A stretch of 64,000 bases of DNA from Ahaetulla prasina (GCF_028640845.1 NC_080546.1:36929520-36993519), one strand, 5' to 3'. Shown: positions 30,421 to 55,989, counted from the first letter of the stretch. Translations and numbers: made by a program. Notes: generated by a model not told the origin, from the sequence alone.

Positions 30421-31409
30421 ACGACATTGTTTTAATACCAAAGTAACGATACAGGCCAAATGCAAATAGAAATAAGAAAAATGAACAGCACATAGCACTG
30501 AATACTGACATGCATTTGTAATAATGAAAGGTCAAGCAGCAGCAACATTCAAAGTTGCAATTAAATATTTATAGCCTTGTGAGCCAGCCATTGCTTTTTA
30601 TAATACTCTTCTCTTACTTGAGGAATCAATTTAATGTTTTCTTCTAATTTTCTAGGGCAATTTTACTATATTTTTATATTATTGGTCATTTTCAGAGATC
30701 AAGCTATTCACAAATTTCACAACATAAATTTATTTTATATCAGATTCTTTTTTAGGAATGCCCACTTCAAAACGAAAAGGAATTTACAAAAATTTTCCTA
30801 TCATGTGATTATAAACTCACTCATAAATATGAACAAAAGATATCCAGAAACGTTGTAATAGATTCCCATCCTTTAGGGGAATAGAGAACACTTGGGCATT
30901 GAAAGCGATTTAGTTTTATCACTGCTCCACTGCATTGTCTCTTAGTCCTACCCTGAATATATACGCAACAATGATGTGTAAAATGTATTAGTTGACCTTG
31001 CCTGGTTTATTTATGGCAAAGGCAGTAAATTAATCTCATACTATAATTCAGCCTCAAACTCTGATAATCATTCCAGACTATTTAGAGAATAGTCTTTTAA
31101 GAAATATGTAATGGGAATGCTTTGTGCAAAACGAAGGAAAAAAGGAATTGCCTGAAATTTAACAAGAACATACTCCATACTGCAATCATTACTAACCCAA
31201 TTTCATCACATTTTCTTAAATTAAAATGGCATATTTCAATTTTTATAAAAGCTTAAAATCACCATATTGAGTCCATATAGATCATTCTACATATATACTT
31301 CAACCCCTCATAATGTCTTTGCTTATAATTTACTCCAGTCCTATTCAAACAGAAATGTTATAGCTGTTTAGCTTCTTCCCATGCCGAGACATTGAAAAAG
31401 AGACCAATG

Positions 31410-31795
31410 CCTGAAAGACTATTCACAAGAAAGATATATAGTGGAATGGAAAAGATGGATAGAATATACGCAAAACAAATATCAGACTAAAAAGTATCAA
31501 ATAGCATATGAATGACTAGAAAGTTATAATTGTATTTGTATACAGTATTTCCTTTTTTTAAATCTTTTTTTATATGAAATAAGGGAGTTATGATTCTAGG
31601 GGAGGGATGGGAGTTTATGAATAATTAGCGTATTTTATCTTATGATTGGTAAATGCTATACCCTGTATTTGCTCTGAGAAGCCGGGGAGGGGGAAGGGGG
31701 GTTGGGTGAAGGGGGGGAGGGAGGAGGTGGAGGGAGGAGGAGGATAATTAATTGTTAAAACTGTGGTAAAACTTTTTAATAAAAGAAAAAAAAAA
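31410..31795 (+). mobile_element. 5'-truncated L1 insertion with 16-bp target duplication
   Basis: Perfect 16-bp copies of GAAAAAGAGACCAATG flank it (31394-31409 and 31796-31811). The interior keeps the last 34 codons of an L1-like ORF2 (LKDYSQERYIVEWKRWIEYT, then QNKYQTKKYQIAYE and a stop). It then has a G-rich 3' UTR tract at 31680-31742 and an A-rich tail. This is a textbook target-primed insertion. Confidence 0.88.
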
Positions 31796-32329
31796 GAAAA
31801 AGAGACCAATGTTTCTTACTCTATATCAAGTAATAATTGATATCCTGCTACATCAAAAATCATTTTGAAAGCCTTGATCAGATGGACTTTGCATACCACT
31901 GATAAAAATCCGCTTACTGAAAATTCTCAATTAAAACTATTAGCAGCTGTAAAAACCTCATACTAGGTGAAACAGGATATACGTTTGTGCCTTGATTTAA
32001 ATTTTACTTAATATTAATTTTTTTCTATTTAATATAAGCACTTTTTTGTATCATGAACCTAATGATAGATTAAACACTGGTTTCTGCTTAAACTACTTTA
32101 ACATTCTCTTTATATTTTATTAAACATTATTCATTAATATGTGGATCTTAAGAAGGGAATACGAAAGCACTCACAAGGAATGTCCCAATTTTGAGGTTTT
32201 GCTTTTCATAAACCATATTCAGCCATTTTCTGAAAACAGCCACATGCTGTCAAAATTCTATATATGCCCCATTCTTACAAAGGGAGACAAATATTGCTCT
32301 AAAGCCTGTCATGTATTTATAACAATTGC

Positions 32330-32556
32330 CATGTCCCAGAGACACATAATTGCCCTTTGTGTCTTTTCCAGCTGGCTTCCAACAAGCATGGTCAATGAGA
32401 GATGGATTTATTTGCTTAATGACCATGTGATTTGCTTAATGACTACAGTAAAAAAAGTAATAAAATTAGGCCCAACCCATTTAATGACTGCATCATTATC
32501 AATGGAAGTTACAGTCCCAATTATGGTTGTAAGTCAAGCACTACCAGTAACAGGTT
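32330..32556. mobile_element. CAGGTAGTCC-family DNA element, partial
   Basis: Contains TTGCTTAATGACCATGTGA, TTTAATGACTGCATCATTA and a right end GTAAGTCAAGCACTACCAG. The long open frame across it (32139-32585) comes from this repeat, not from a gene. Confidence 0.55.
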
Positions 32557-33329
32557 GCAGCCCTTCACACAAGAGTGGGAACTAATTCATATAGTTAAAC
32601 TATAGCAATGTTTCTGCAGTTGCCCAAATATTGCAAAATATCAGGGACAAACTTCGCTTTTTCCCTTGAATTAATAGTGACTACAAGACAACCAAATTCT
32701 GAATGCCTGTATGTAAAAATAAACTCTATTTGGGAGACCACAGTGGCCATTTCAGCATTCATTATTTTATAAAATCTAGCCTAGAAAAAATGATATTTCC
32801 TCCTAAATATTAAATAAATAATATTGAATCCCCTCACTATTACTAGCCTAAAGAAGTTGATGGCACTTTTAACCATTGGAGAAAGATAAGCCCATAAAAC
32901 TGTCAATTAAATAACCAGTAAATAAGCTTATGAAGGCTTTTTGTAAGTCACAACTGTGTATAATTCCAATCAAAAGCAGGCTAATAAAATAATAAGGATA
33001 GCATGAATGCTAATTTATTGCAAATTACCAGTAAGATATATTGTAGTCTGAAATTTCGGGTGAATTGACTTAGAACTTTAGATTCCAATGTCTTCATGCA
33101 TTTTACAACAAACCTAATCTTTATATTATGAAAAATTATCTTATAGTTAAAAAAAACATTTCAATCAATAATGGATTCAATTCCGTCATATGCCATGAAC
33201 AGTATTCTTATACAACCATGAGATTTTTAATTCTGTTTCACAAGTGGAATCCCTGATTTATAATAAAGCAGAACTATATATATAAAATGAGAACTCGGGA
33301 GGACAGTGCAGACTATTTTTTTAATGTCC

Positions 33330-33652
33330 AGCATGCATTTTACATAGTATCTAATGTTTACTGTTAGACTATTTACTGAATCTGCACTACTATTAATCGT
33401 TTCATAGTTCCCATCACCAATCTCTTTCCACTTATGACTGTATGACTGTAACTTGTTGCTGGCAATCCTTATGATTTATATTGATATATTGATCATCAAT
33501 TGTGTTGTAAATGTTGTACCTTGATGAACGTATCTTTTCTTTTATGTACACTGAGAGCATATGCACCAAGACAAATTCCTTGTGTGTCCAATCACACTTG
33601 GCCAATAAAATTCTATTCTATTCTATTCTATTCTATTCTATTCTATTCTATT
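33330..33652 (+). mobile_element. Snake CR1 LINE 3' end with (ATTCT)n microsatellite
   Basis: Ends CAAGACAAATTCCTTGTGTG, then CCAATCACACTTGGCCAATA, then AATTCTATTCT units (33608-33652). This 3' end with an ATTCT/AATAG pentamer is the known snake CR1 that seeds pentanucleotide microsatellites. The left boundary is approximate. Confidence 0.8.
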
Positions 33653-34894
33653 CTTTCAGCAATTTTTGAGATAAAATGAATATTTGCAAGATAACTAAAC
33701 GCTAAAAATAAGTCCTCTGTTTCTTTGTCAGAGTCCAATCCATAATAAATTTTGCCCAACTTGTCATACACAATCGTATTTTCTTAAAATATGTTTCAAA
33801 TACTTTTATTCTGGATTGATGATATCATTTGCACATACTTTTTTATCCTAGTCAGCAAGATTAAATATGCCCAATCCCAGTATTAAATGTTGTAATAGGC
33901 ACATCCTAGAAGCTCTAAGGATGATACTCAATTGCTGTAAGTAAAAGGCACTTTAACAACCTTGATCATTCTGTCCATCTCAAATGTCAACAAGACTAAA
34001 TACAAAGTTTAGAAAAAAAATTTAAAAGTCATTATAGATTTTCAACGTGAGTACAATTCTATTACCTAGATTGTCTGAGAATTATATCCAATATGTAGTC
34101 CTCAATAAGGTGTATTGAAAAAAGAATGCACTAATTATTGATTATCTTCTATTAAATACTTTAAATTCTAATACTCTAATTTATATACGTCCTAAACCTA
34201 AATGTTGTTAATTGAAAAAACTGAGGGACGGAGGACAGAGATTGATATTTGATAGCAACTGTAGTACAATACAGGCAAAATTTATTTTATTTTATTTTTT
34301 ATGGCAATGTATGAAGTTTCTTTTAAAACAAAAGGTTAATTTACTAGTTTCTATCTATACACATCCAAAGGGAGATAAAACAGTTAATGAATATGACTAA
34401 ATAAGGACAATAAAGACAGCTATCATTCATTCAAGTAACATACTACTTATTGATATATATTCTTTTCCAAATCATAATAGACTACTACAGCTTCCATATT
34501 TGAAAAGAACAAGATATACAATATAAAAAATCTAGAACAAATTTTCCATTAATGAAGTATCATAACATCTTTTTCTGTAAATCAAACATCAATCAAATTT
34601 GAATATGAAGCTATTATTGAGCAACATGATAAAGTTCAACGATTATTTTACACCTTCTACCAAGTGTAGAAAAAATGTGAGGTCCTATGATCCAATGAGG
34701 ATCTTTATATTAAAAAATTATCTTTAGAGTACAGTGTTCAGTCTTAAATAAGTATTGATTGTCCAAGCATATTTTCTATAAAAATAATAATGGATGTATA
34801 AACCTTTGAGCAATAAATGGAGTTTTTGGTTGAATACCAGAGTTTCGATCAAGTGCATAATATTTATGTACAGAACTCAAAGAATCACACATTT

Positions 34895-42438
<7,544 letters not shown>

Positions 42439-42510
42439 CTACAATAAATTAAAAATTCAGAAAAGTCTAAGTAACACATGATGCAATGTGAAAGAATGTT
42501 CAACCGCAAA

Positions 42511-42766
42511 ACAAGTAGAACTAGCAAAACCAAATATTCTATGTCAGAAGTGAAATATATAATTTTGATTTTATAAATATTGTGTTTCCCTGAAAATAAG
42601 ACCCGGTCTTATATTTTGGGGCGCTCCAAAATAAGCATTAGGGCTTATTTTCGAAGAAACACATTATCACAGTGATCAGCCTGGCTAGGCACCCTACCCC
42701 CAGTGCATGCACAAGAAGCAGCAAGCGCATGGGGACTGAAAGTATCTGGGAACAGCTGCAGCCCGC
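42511..42766 (+). repeat. 256-bp direct repeat, left copy
   Basis: ACAAGTAGAACTAGCAAAAC through GCTGCAGCCCGC, ending exactly where the AAAC array starts. It is the same length as the right copy, with only about two substitutions seen. Confidence 0.95.
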
Positions 42767-43574
42767 ACAAACAAACAAACAAACAAACAAACAAACAAAC
42801 AAACAAACAAACAAACAAACAAACAAACAAACAAACAAACAAACAAACAAACAAACAAACAAACAAACAAACAAACAAACAAACAAACAAACAAACAAAC
42901 AAACAAACAAACAAACAAACAAACAAACAAACAAACAAACAAACAAACAAACAAACAAACAAACAAACAAACAAACAAACAAACAAACAAACAAACAAAC
43001 AAACAAACAAACAAACAAACAAACAAACAAACAAACAAACAAACAAACAAACAAACAAACAAACAAACAAACAAACAAACAAACAAACAAACAAACAAAC
43101 AAACAAACAAACAAACAAACAAACAAACAAACAAACAAACAAACAAACAAACAAACAAACAAACAAACAAACAAACAAACAAACAAACAAACAAACAAAC
43201 AAACAAACAAACAAACAAACAAACAAACAAACAAACAAACAAACAAACAAACAAACAAACAAACAAACAAACAAACAAACAAACAAACAAACAAACAAAC
43301 AAACAAACAAACAAACAAACAAACAAACAAACAAACAAACAAACAAACAAACAAACAAACAAACAAACAAACAAACAAACAAACAAACAAACAAACAAAC
43401 AAACAAACAAACAAACAAACAAACAAACAAACAAACAAACAAACAAACAAACAAACAAACAAACAAACAAACAAACAAACAAACAAACAAACAAACAAAC
43501 AAATAAACCAACCAACCAACCAACCAACCAACCAAACAAACAAACAAACAAACAAACAAACAAACAAACAAACA
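42766..43574 (+). repeat. (AAAC)n array with ACCA patch, 0.81 kb
   Basis: Pure AAAC units to about 43504, then ACCA/AACC units (43505-43533), then AAAC again. It lies exactly between the two 256-bp copies. Confidence 0.97.
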
Positions 43575-43827
43575 AGTAGAACTAGCAAAACCAAATATTC
43601 TATGTCAGAAGTGAAATATATAATTTTGATTTTATAAATATTGTGTTTCCCTGAAAATAAGACCCGGTCTTATATTTTGTGGCGCTCCAAAATAAGCATT
43701 AGGGCTTATTTTCGAAGAAATACATTATCACAGTGATCAGCCTGGCTAGGCACCCTACCCCCAGTGCATGCACAAGAAGCAGCAAGCGCATGGGGACTGA
43801 AAGTATCTGGGAACAGCTGCAGCCCGC
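43572..43827 (+). repeat. 256-bp direct repeat, right copy
   Basis: Second copy of 42511-42766, continuing into sequence (TGATCCCTTGG) that the left copy lacks. Confidence 0.95.
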
Positions 43828-44233
43828 TGATCCCTTGGTTGGTGTACTCTGAGGTTGCACAGCCCGCGCAGCGCAGGTGAGTTGATTCCGTTTCCAAGCA
43901 GCAGATGGAAACAGAGAGAGGCAGGCAATCTGGATGCACCGCACAGGCCATGGGAAAGCCAAAAATTGGTGGGTTGGAGCGGCAGGCATCCATGGGACAC
44001 TCATCATCGCATGTCTCCCCCCACAGCCTCTGCCTGCTGCTTGGACAGGTAATCAACTCACTTGTGCTGGGTAGGCTGCAGCTGCTCCAAGACACTGTTG
44101 GCCCATACACACTCGCCACCTCAAGTGGTGACCATGCCCATAGGGCTTATTTTTGGGGTAGACTTATATTAGGAGTGCCCTAAAAATCAGGGTAGAGCTT
44201 ATTTTCGGAGGTCTTATTTTCAGAGAAACACAG

Positions 44234-44757
44234 TACCAGATTTGCCAATCTAAGAGTTATGCCGGGCATTAGAATATTCCAGTTCTGACCTACCATATTA
44301 TTGAGTCAAAGTTCCACATAATTACAGTGTGGTATTTAAAAAATGTAAGACTTTCCCATGATTGTTCTGTTCTCTCTTTATGTACATATGTCTAGTTTGA
44401 TTTGGATTACTACTACATGTAGTGCACCTATCCACTGGGGGTGGGGCAGTAAGGGGGAAAGTAACAACACACTACCATACAACACCAACAAGCATGTTAT
44501 ATGTCAAATATAGTTTCATCCTTCACCTGCTAATTCGGTAAAAAGTAAAAGCACAGTTATCAAGCAACCATTGGAAAAATATATTATACCACTGAAACTA
44601 TACCACTTCCATTACCTAATCTTGTATTCTCTGCTTTTCAAATATCTCGGATGATCAAAATTTGGAATAATTTGTAATCATGTTTAACAGTCATAAATTA
44701 GTGGCTGTACAGAAACATGATATACCAAGATATCCTATTTAGTTTTGACATATTATA
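44234..44757 (-). other. ELMOD2 5' intron region, unique AT-rich DNA
   Basis: No gene found. I looked on the minus strand for the missing N-terminal ELMOD2 exons (hydrophobic start, then an exon ending before ASKLQSSLLQ) and saw none here. Confidence 0.5.
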
Positions 44758-44834
44758 ATAATATATAATGTAAAACTAGATAGTCACTTCTTCAGTTAAA
44801 CTGCAATGTTTCATAATAATTACCATTAATAAGG

Positions 44835-44835
<1 letters not shown>
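44758..44835 (+). repeat. 78-bp direct repeat, left copy
   Basis: ATAATATATAATGTAAAACT through CCATTAATAAGGA, immediately before the second AAAC array. The right copy is at 46471-46548 with one base difference. Confidence 0.93.
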
Positions 44836-46548
<1,713 letters not shown>

Positions 46549-46591
46549 TATTATCTTTCACTGAGTAGAATATCTAATCTATTAATTTCGG

Positions 46592-47710
46592 TGAAATGGA
46601 AAGAAAAGAAAATTTAACTTCAGAATCTGGTGACTATATTTGTTTGATTTCAAAAGACTTCTACATTATCATCTAATTTAGTTCAAAAGTTTTTGTTTAT
46701 ATTTTTGTTTATACCAAAGTTGGTAGTTATTTTCTGCTTTAGCTTTTTTTTATTGACTGTATCCCCAATTTTGTTTTCCTTTTCTTCCTTCTCCTAGGTT
46801 TTTAAAGGTTTTATATTTTTGTTTATACCAAAGTTGGTAGTTATTTTCTGCTTTAGCTTTTTTTTTATTGACTGTATCCCCAATTTTGTTTTCCTTTTTG
46901 TCTAAACAACCTTGTGACATAGGTTAAGCTAAGAATGAGTGACTGGGTCAAAATTACCAAGTAAGCCTGTTTGAATGAGATAATGTAACAATAATAATCT
47001 ATTTAGTTTTTCAATTATGAATGAAACACATCAGAAATTGCTAAAAAGTACCTTCCAATTGTTTACATTTTCAACATATATTTATGTTGAATATGAACGA
47101 TTGTTCTTTGACAATTATTAAGAGTTAAGCACCAACTCGAAGGTACTCTGGTGGACATGTAAGAGAGCTGAGAATGATTGGAATCAAATATATATTTTAA
47201 TTCAGAGAATTTTAAAATTGAATGTACAAATGAAGCCAAGGGCTTTTCTTTTAGGTTCAATAGACAGGCAAATAAACATGGAATTTAGTTTTTATATACA
47301 ATAACAGCAGCAAGGCTTCTTCATGCACAGCAATGGAATGGCTCACAAATACCTACAATGGAAGAATGGAGGGTGAAACTAACTGAGTTGGCAGAGATGA
47401 CAAAATCAACTACTTTGATTGGAGAAAAAACTTTATCTAACTTCACTTCTACCTGGAAACAACTTAGCCTTTTTGCGTGAAATGGAAAGAAAAGAAAATT
47501 TAACTTCAGAATCTGGTGACTATATTTGTTTGATTTCAAAAGACTTCTACATTATCATCTAATTTAGTTCAAAAGTTTTTTGTTTATATTTTTTGTTTTT
47601 ATACCAAAGTTGGTAGTTATTTTCTGCTTTAGCTTTTTTTTTATTGACTGTATCCCCAATTTTGTTTTCCTTTTCTTCCTTCTCCCTAGGTTTTTTTAAA
47701 GGTTTTATAT
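46592..47710 (+). repeat. Local duplications of an intronic segment
   Basis: About 230 bases (GTGAAATGGAAAGAAAAGAA onward) occur at 46592-46815 and 47477-47710. Part of it (GTTTATACCAAAGTTGGTAG onward) is repeated a third time at 46820-46900. Copies differ chiefly in the lengths of T runs. Confidence 0.88.
47320..47475 (+). mobile_element. L1-like LINE ORF2 C-terminal fragment
   Basis: The plus strand reads QQWNGSQIPTMEEWRVKLTE, then LAEMTKSTTLIGEKTLSNFT and TWKQLS. This is the pattern of the L1 ORF2 tail (IPT-x-EEW-x-x-KL). Short and isolated, cut by the duplication at 47477. Confidence 0.65.
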
Positions 47711-47802
47711 TTTTTTTTGAAATGCAATTAATTTTTTGTTTAAAAGTTGCTAAAAAGTTTCAATTCAGAGTTTCAAAATTTTATGCACTCATGATTTTAG
47801 AG

Positions 47803-48755
47803 CAGGTAATCCTCGAATTATGACAGCAATAGGGACTATTATTGCTATTACCAAGCAATGTAAAGGTAGTCCTCAACTTACGACCATAATTGAGCCCAAG
47901 CTTGGTTTGTTAAGTGAGTTTACCCCATTTTACAACCTTCCTTGTCACCATTCTTAAGGGAATCACTGTAGTTGTTAGTCAAACTGTTGTTAAATGAATT
48001 TGGCATCCCATTGACTTTACTTGTCAGAAGGTCACAAAAGAGGAGCACGTGACCCCAGGACATTGCAACCGTCATAAATGTGAGTCAATTGCCAAACATC
48101 TGAATTTTGGTCACATGACCAAGGGGATGCTACCACAGTCGTAAGTGTGAAAACTGTAAGTCACTTTTTTCAGTGCCTTTGTAAATTTGAACAATCACTA
48201 AATGAACTGTTGTAAGTAGAGGACCACCTATAGTTGTAAAGTGCAATGTCACATGACTGAATTGCATAATAACGGCAATCCGGGGCCATTCCAGTTGCCA
48301 TTATAAGCCCAAGATGCACAGGTCATTAACTTGAAAGAAATGGGAATCCCAAGTAAGAAGCAAATAGGTGCCGTGCAGAGGCTGGTGCAGTCCCCATGTG
48401 AGTTTGCAAGAGGCTAGGAAGGGCCTGAGAGGCCTGGCAGAGGCTATGTGAGAGTGGAAAGAGTGCTATGGGCTGGTGAAAAACGGGAGCAATTTACTAC
48501 AGCAATTTGTGAATTTCCCTGCCAGGTTTGCCATTGACTTTGCTTCTGGGAAGCCAGATGTCAATTACATGACTACAGCTCCCTGACATTGTAATTGTGA
48601 GACAGGTACCCAAACCTCCAGATCATAATCAGGTGACCATGGGGATGCTGCAAAGGCTGGAACTTAGACAACTTTCAGTATGTCCTTTTTTTCAGCACCT
48701 CCATAACTTCAAATAGTTGCTGAATTAATGGATATAAGAAGCCATGGACTACCTG
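47803..48755. mobile_element. Nested CAGGTAGTCC-family DNA elements
   Basis: An outer copy starts CAGGTAATCCTCGAATTATG at 47803 and ends ATGGACTACCTG at 48755. Inside it, about 47865-48228 is a second, complete copy (AGGTAGTCCTCAACTTACGA to AGTAGAGGACCACC) inserted at a TA. After the inner copy the outer sequence resumes at AGTTGTAAAGTGCAATGTCA. Confidence 0.7.
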
Positions 48756-49097
48756 TAAAGGGTTTTGGACTTTCCCAAAACTTATCAACTTATAGTATGA
48801 AATTACACAAAAGAAAATGCAGTGCACAACTCTACTAACAAGAAAGATATTCAAGAAAAAATATTGTTGAGAATCTTGAAATAACCAAATTGAAGAAGAA
48901 ACTGAATTTGGCAAGCATGCTTTTTAATTTCAGCTGCAGAATTCCTTGGAAGTTTTATAACTAACATATTCATCATCATGACAACTGAATTTGACAGTGC
49001 TCTTTTCCTGAACTTATAGTCAAGGTTAATTTATTGAGTGTTTTGCTGCTTACAAGTATAGAAAGTAAAGCGATTTGAGATTAGAAAGGCACACTTT

Positions 49098-51384
<2,287 letters not shown>

Positions 51385-53079
51385 TTTGTTTGTTTGTTTG
51401 TTTGTTTGTTTGTTTGTTTGTTTGTTTGTTTGTTTGTTTGTTTGTTTGTTTGTTTGTTTGTTTGTTTGTTTGTTTGTTTGTTTGTTTGTTTGTTTGTTTG
51501 TTTGTTTGTTTGTTTGTTTGTTTGTTTGTTTGTTTGTTTGTTTGTTTGTTTGTTTGTTTGTTTGTTTGTTTGTTTGTTTGTTTGTTTGTTTGTTTGTTTG
51601 TTTGTTTGTTTGTTTGTTTGTTTGTTTGTTTGTTTGTTTGTTTGTTTGTTTGTTTGTTTGTTTGTTTGTTTGTTTGTTTGTTTGTTTGTTTGTTTGTTTG
51701 TTTGTTTGTTTGTTTGTTTGTTTGTTTGTTTGTTTGTTTGTTTGTTTGTTTGTTTGTTTGTTTGTTTGTTTGTTTGTTTGTTTGTTTGTTTGTTTGTTTG
51801 TTTGTTTGTTTGTTTGTTTGTTTGTTTGTTTGTTTGTTTGTTTGTTTGTTTGTTTGTTTGTTTGTTTGTTTGTTTGTTTGTTTGTTTGTTTGTTTGTTTG
51901 TTTGTTTGTTTGTTTGTTTGTTTGTTTGTTTGTTTGTTTGTTTGTTTGTTTGTTTGTTTGTTTGTTTGTTTGTTTGTTTGTTTGTTTGTTTGTTTGTTTG
52001 TTTGTTTGTTTGTTTGTTTGTTTGTTTGTTTGTTTGTTTGTTTGTTTGTTTGTTTGTTTGTTTGTTTGTTTGTTTGTTTGTTTGTTTGTTTGTTTGTTTG
52101 TTTGTTTGTTTGTTTGTTTGTTTGTTTGTTTGTTTGTTTGTTTGTTTGTTTGTTTGTTTGTTTGTTTGTTTGTTTGTTTGTTTGTTTGTTTGTTTGTTTG
52201 TTTGTTTGTTTGTTTGTTTGTTTGTTTGTTTGTTTGTTTGTTTGTTTGTTTGTTTGTTTGTTTGTTTGTTTGTTTGTTTGTTTGTTTGTTTGTTTGTTTG
52301 TTTGTTTGTTTGTTTGTTTGTTTGTTTGTTTGTTTGTTTGTTTGTTTGTTTGTTTGTTTGTTTGTTTGTTTGTTTGTTTGTTTGTTTGTTTGTTTGTTTG
52401 TTTGTTTGTTTGTTTGTTTGTTTGTTTGTTTGTTTGTTTGTTTGTTTGTTTGTTTGTTTGTTTGTTTGTTTGTTTGTTTGTTTGTTTGTTTGTTTGTTTG
52501 TTTGTTTGTTTGTTTGTTTGTTTGTTTGTTTGTTTGTTTGTTTGTTTGTTTGTTTGTTTGTTTGTTTGTTTGTTTGTTTGTTTGTTTGTTTGTTTGTTTG
52601 TTTGTTTGTTTGTTTGTTTGTTTGTTTGTTTGTTTGTTTGTTTGTTTGTTTGTTTGTTTGTTTGTTTGTTTGTTTGTTTGTTTGTTTGTTTGTTTGTTTG
52701 TTTGTTTGTTTGTTTGTTTGTTTGTTTGTTTGTTTGTTTGTTTGTTTGTTTGTTTGTTTGTTTGTTTGTTTGTTTGTTTGTTTGTTTGTTTGTTTGTTTG
52801 TTTGTTTGTTTGTTTGTTTGTTTGTTTGTTTGTTTGTTTGTTTGTTTGTTTGTTTGTTTGTTTGTTTGTTTGTTTGTTTGTTTGTTTGTTTGTTTGTTTG
52901 TTTGTTTGTTTGTTTGTTTGTTTGTTTGTTTGTTTGTTTGTTTGTTTGTTTGTTTGTTTGTTTGTTTGTTTGTTTGTTTGTTTGTTTGTTTGTTTGTTTG
53001 TTTGTTTGTTTGTTTGTTTGTTTGTTTGTTTGTTTGTTTGTTTGTTTGTTTGTTTGTTTGTTTGTTTGTTTGTTTGTTT
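51385..53079 (+). repeat. (TTTG)n array, 1.69 kb
   Basis: About 420 TTTG units without a visible interruption. It abuts the AAAT array with a reversal of the A-rich strand at 51384/51385. Confidence 0.97.
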
Positions 53080-53274
53080 AGCAAACAGCATGTGCATGTC
53101 TATTGAAAAGTAAAGCATTTCAGATACTATCCCTTGCTGCCTGTAAAGCTCTGGGTTTGTTTTCATTATTTTGATTTGTTAACTAATTTTCTCCACAAAG
53201 CACCCGCCTACCTAAGCATTTATTCTGGATGCTAATCCTCTCAGCAAGCCATCAAGAAAAGTTGAACAAAACAG

Positions 53275-53330
53275 CAGAACAGTACTTTAAAAAGGCAAGT
53301 CAGGAACAGTACTTTAAAAAGGCAAGTCAT
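53275..53330 (+). repeat. Small tandem duplication
   Basis: GAACAGTACTTTAAAAAGGC occurs twice in tandem with a 27-base period. Confidence 0.9.
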
Positions 53331-53367
53331 TTGCATTGTCAAGATTTCAATAATCTTCTCTCTGGTG

Positions 53368-53503
53368 CAGGGGTCTCCAACCTTGGCAACTTTAAGCCTG
53401 GCGGACTTCAACACCCAGAAAACCCCCAGCCAGCAAAGCTGGCTGGGGCATTCTGGGAGTTGAAGTCCTCCAGGCTTAAAGTTACCAAGGTTGGAGACCC
53501 CTG
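53368..53503. mobile_element. Fold-back hAT MITE with perfect 8-bp target duplication
   Basis: Starts CAGGGGTCTCCAACCTTGG and ends CCAAGGTTGGAGACCCCTG. The middle mirrors itself around AGCCAGCAAAGCTGGCT. CTCTGGTG flanks it perfectly (53360-53367 and 53504-53511). The best preserved copy of the family in the window. Confidence 0.92.
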
Positions 53504-53548
53504 CTCTGGTGGATTATTTTTTTTTAAGAGCCAGAAGATGCCAATTTT

Positions 53549-55900
<2,352 letters not shown>

Positions 55901-55989
55901 CGTATGTATCCTCCCCCCTCACTCCACCTACATAACGTGCCTTATCCCAGACGGTGATAATAGATCCCTTTCATTAGGGAGCTAGCTGA

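Larger units (their letters stand above)
24905..34894. other. Intergenic interval between convergent TBC1D9 and ELMOD2; UCP1 position in mammals
   Basis: About 10 kb from the end of TBC1D9 to the ELMOD2 stop codon. It holds LTR, LINE, SINE and MITE relics and AT-rich unique DNA. In mammals the order is ELMOD2, UCP1, TBC1D9. I find no exon-like frame with mitochondrial-carrier motifs (PxDxxK or similar) here. Stretches with nothing recognisable: 24.9-25.45, 26.6-29.0, 29.6-31.38 and 33.66-34.89 kb. Confidence 0.7.
42582..44233. mobile_element. DNA element with TTGTGTTTCCCTGAAAATAAG ends, split by an AAAC array
   Basis: Left end TTGTGTTTCCCTGAAAATAA (42583-) and right end TTATTTTCAGAGAAACACAG (about 44214-44233) are inverted repeats with TA outside each, as in Tc1/mariner-type MITEs. 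The middle is interrupted by the AAAC array and by a second copy of 256 bases of element plus flank. No transposase frame. Confidence 0.7.

Noticed and set aside
32139..32585. 148-codon open frame in the UCP1 interval
   Set aside because: It runs across a CAGGTAGTCC-family repeat (TTTAATGACTGCATC and similar). No carrier motif, no splice context.
47063..47260. Minus-strand frame with ELKYIFDSNHSQLSYM as a possible missing ELMOD2 exon
   Set aside because: Only a few residues resemble the expected ELQRIFDT region, the rest does not, and no splice sites fit.
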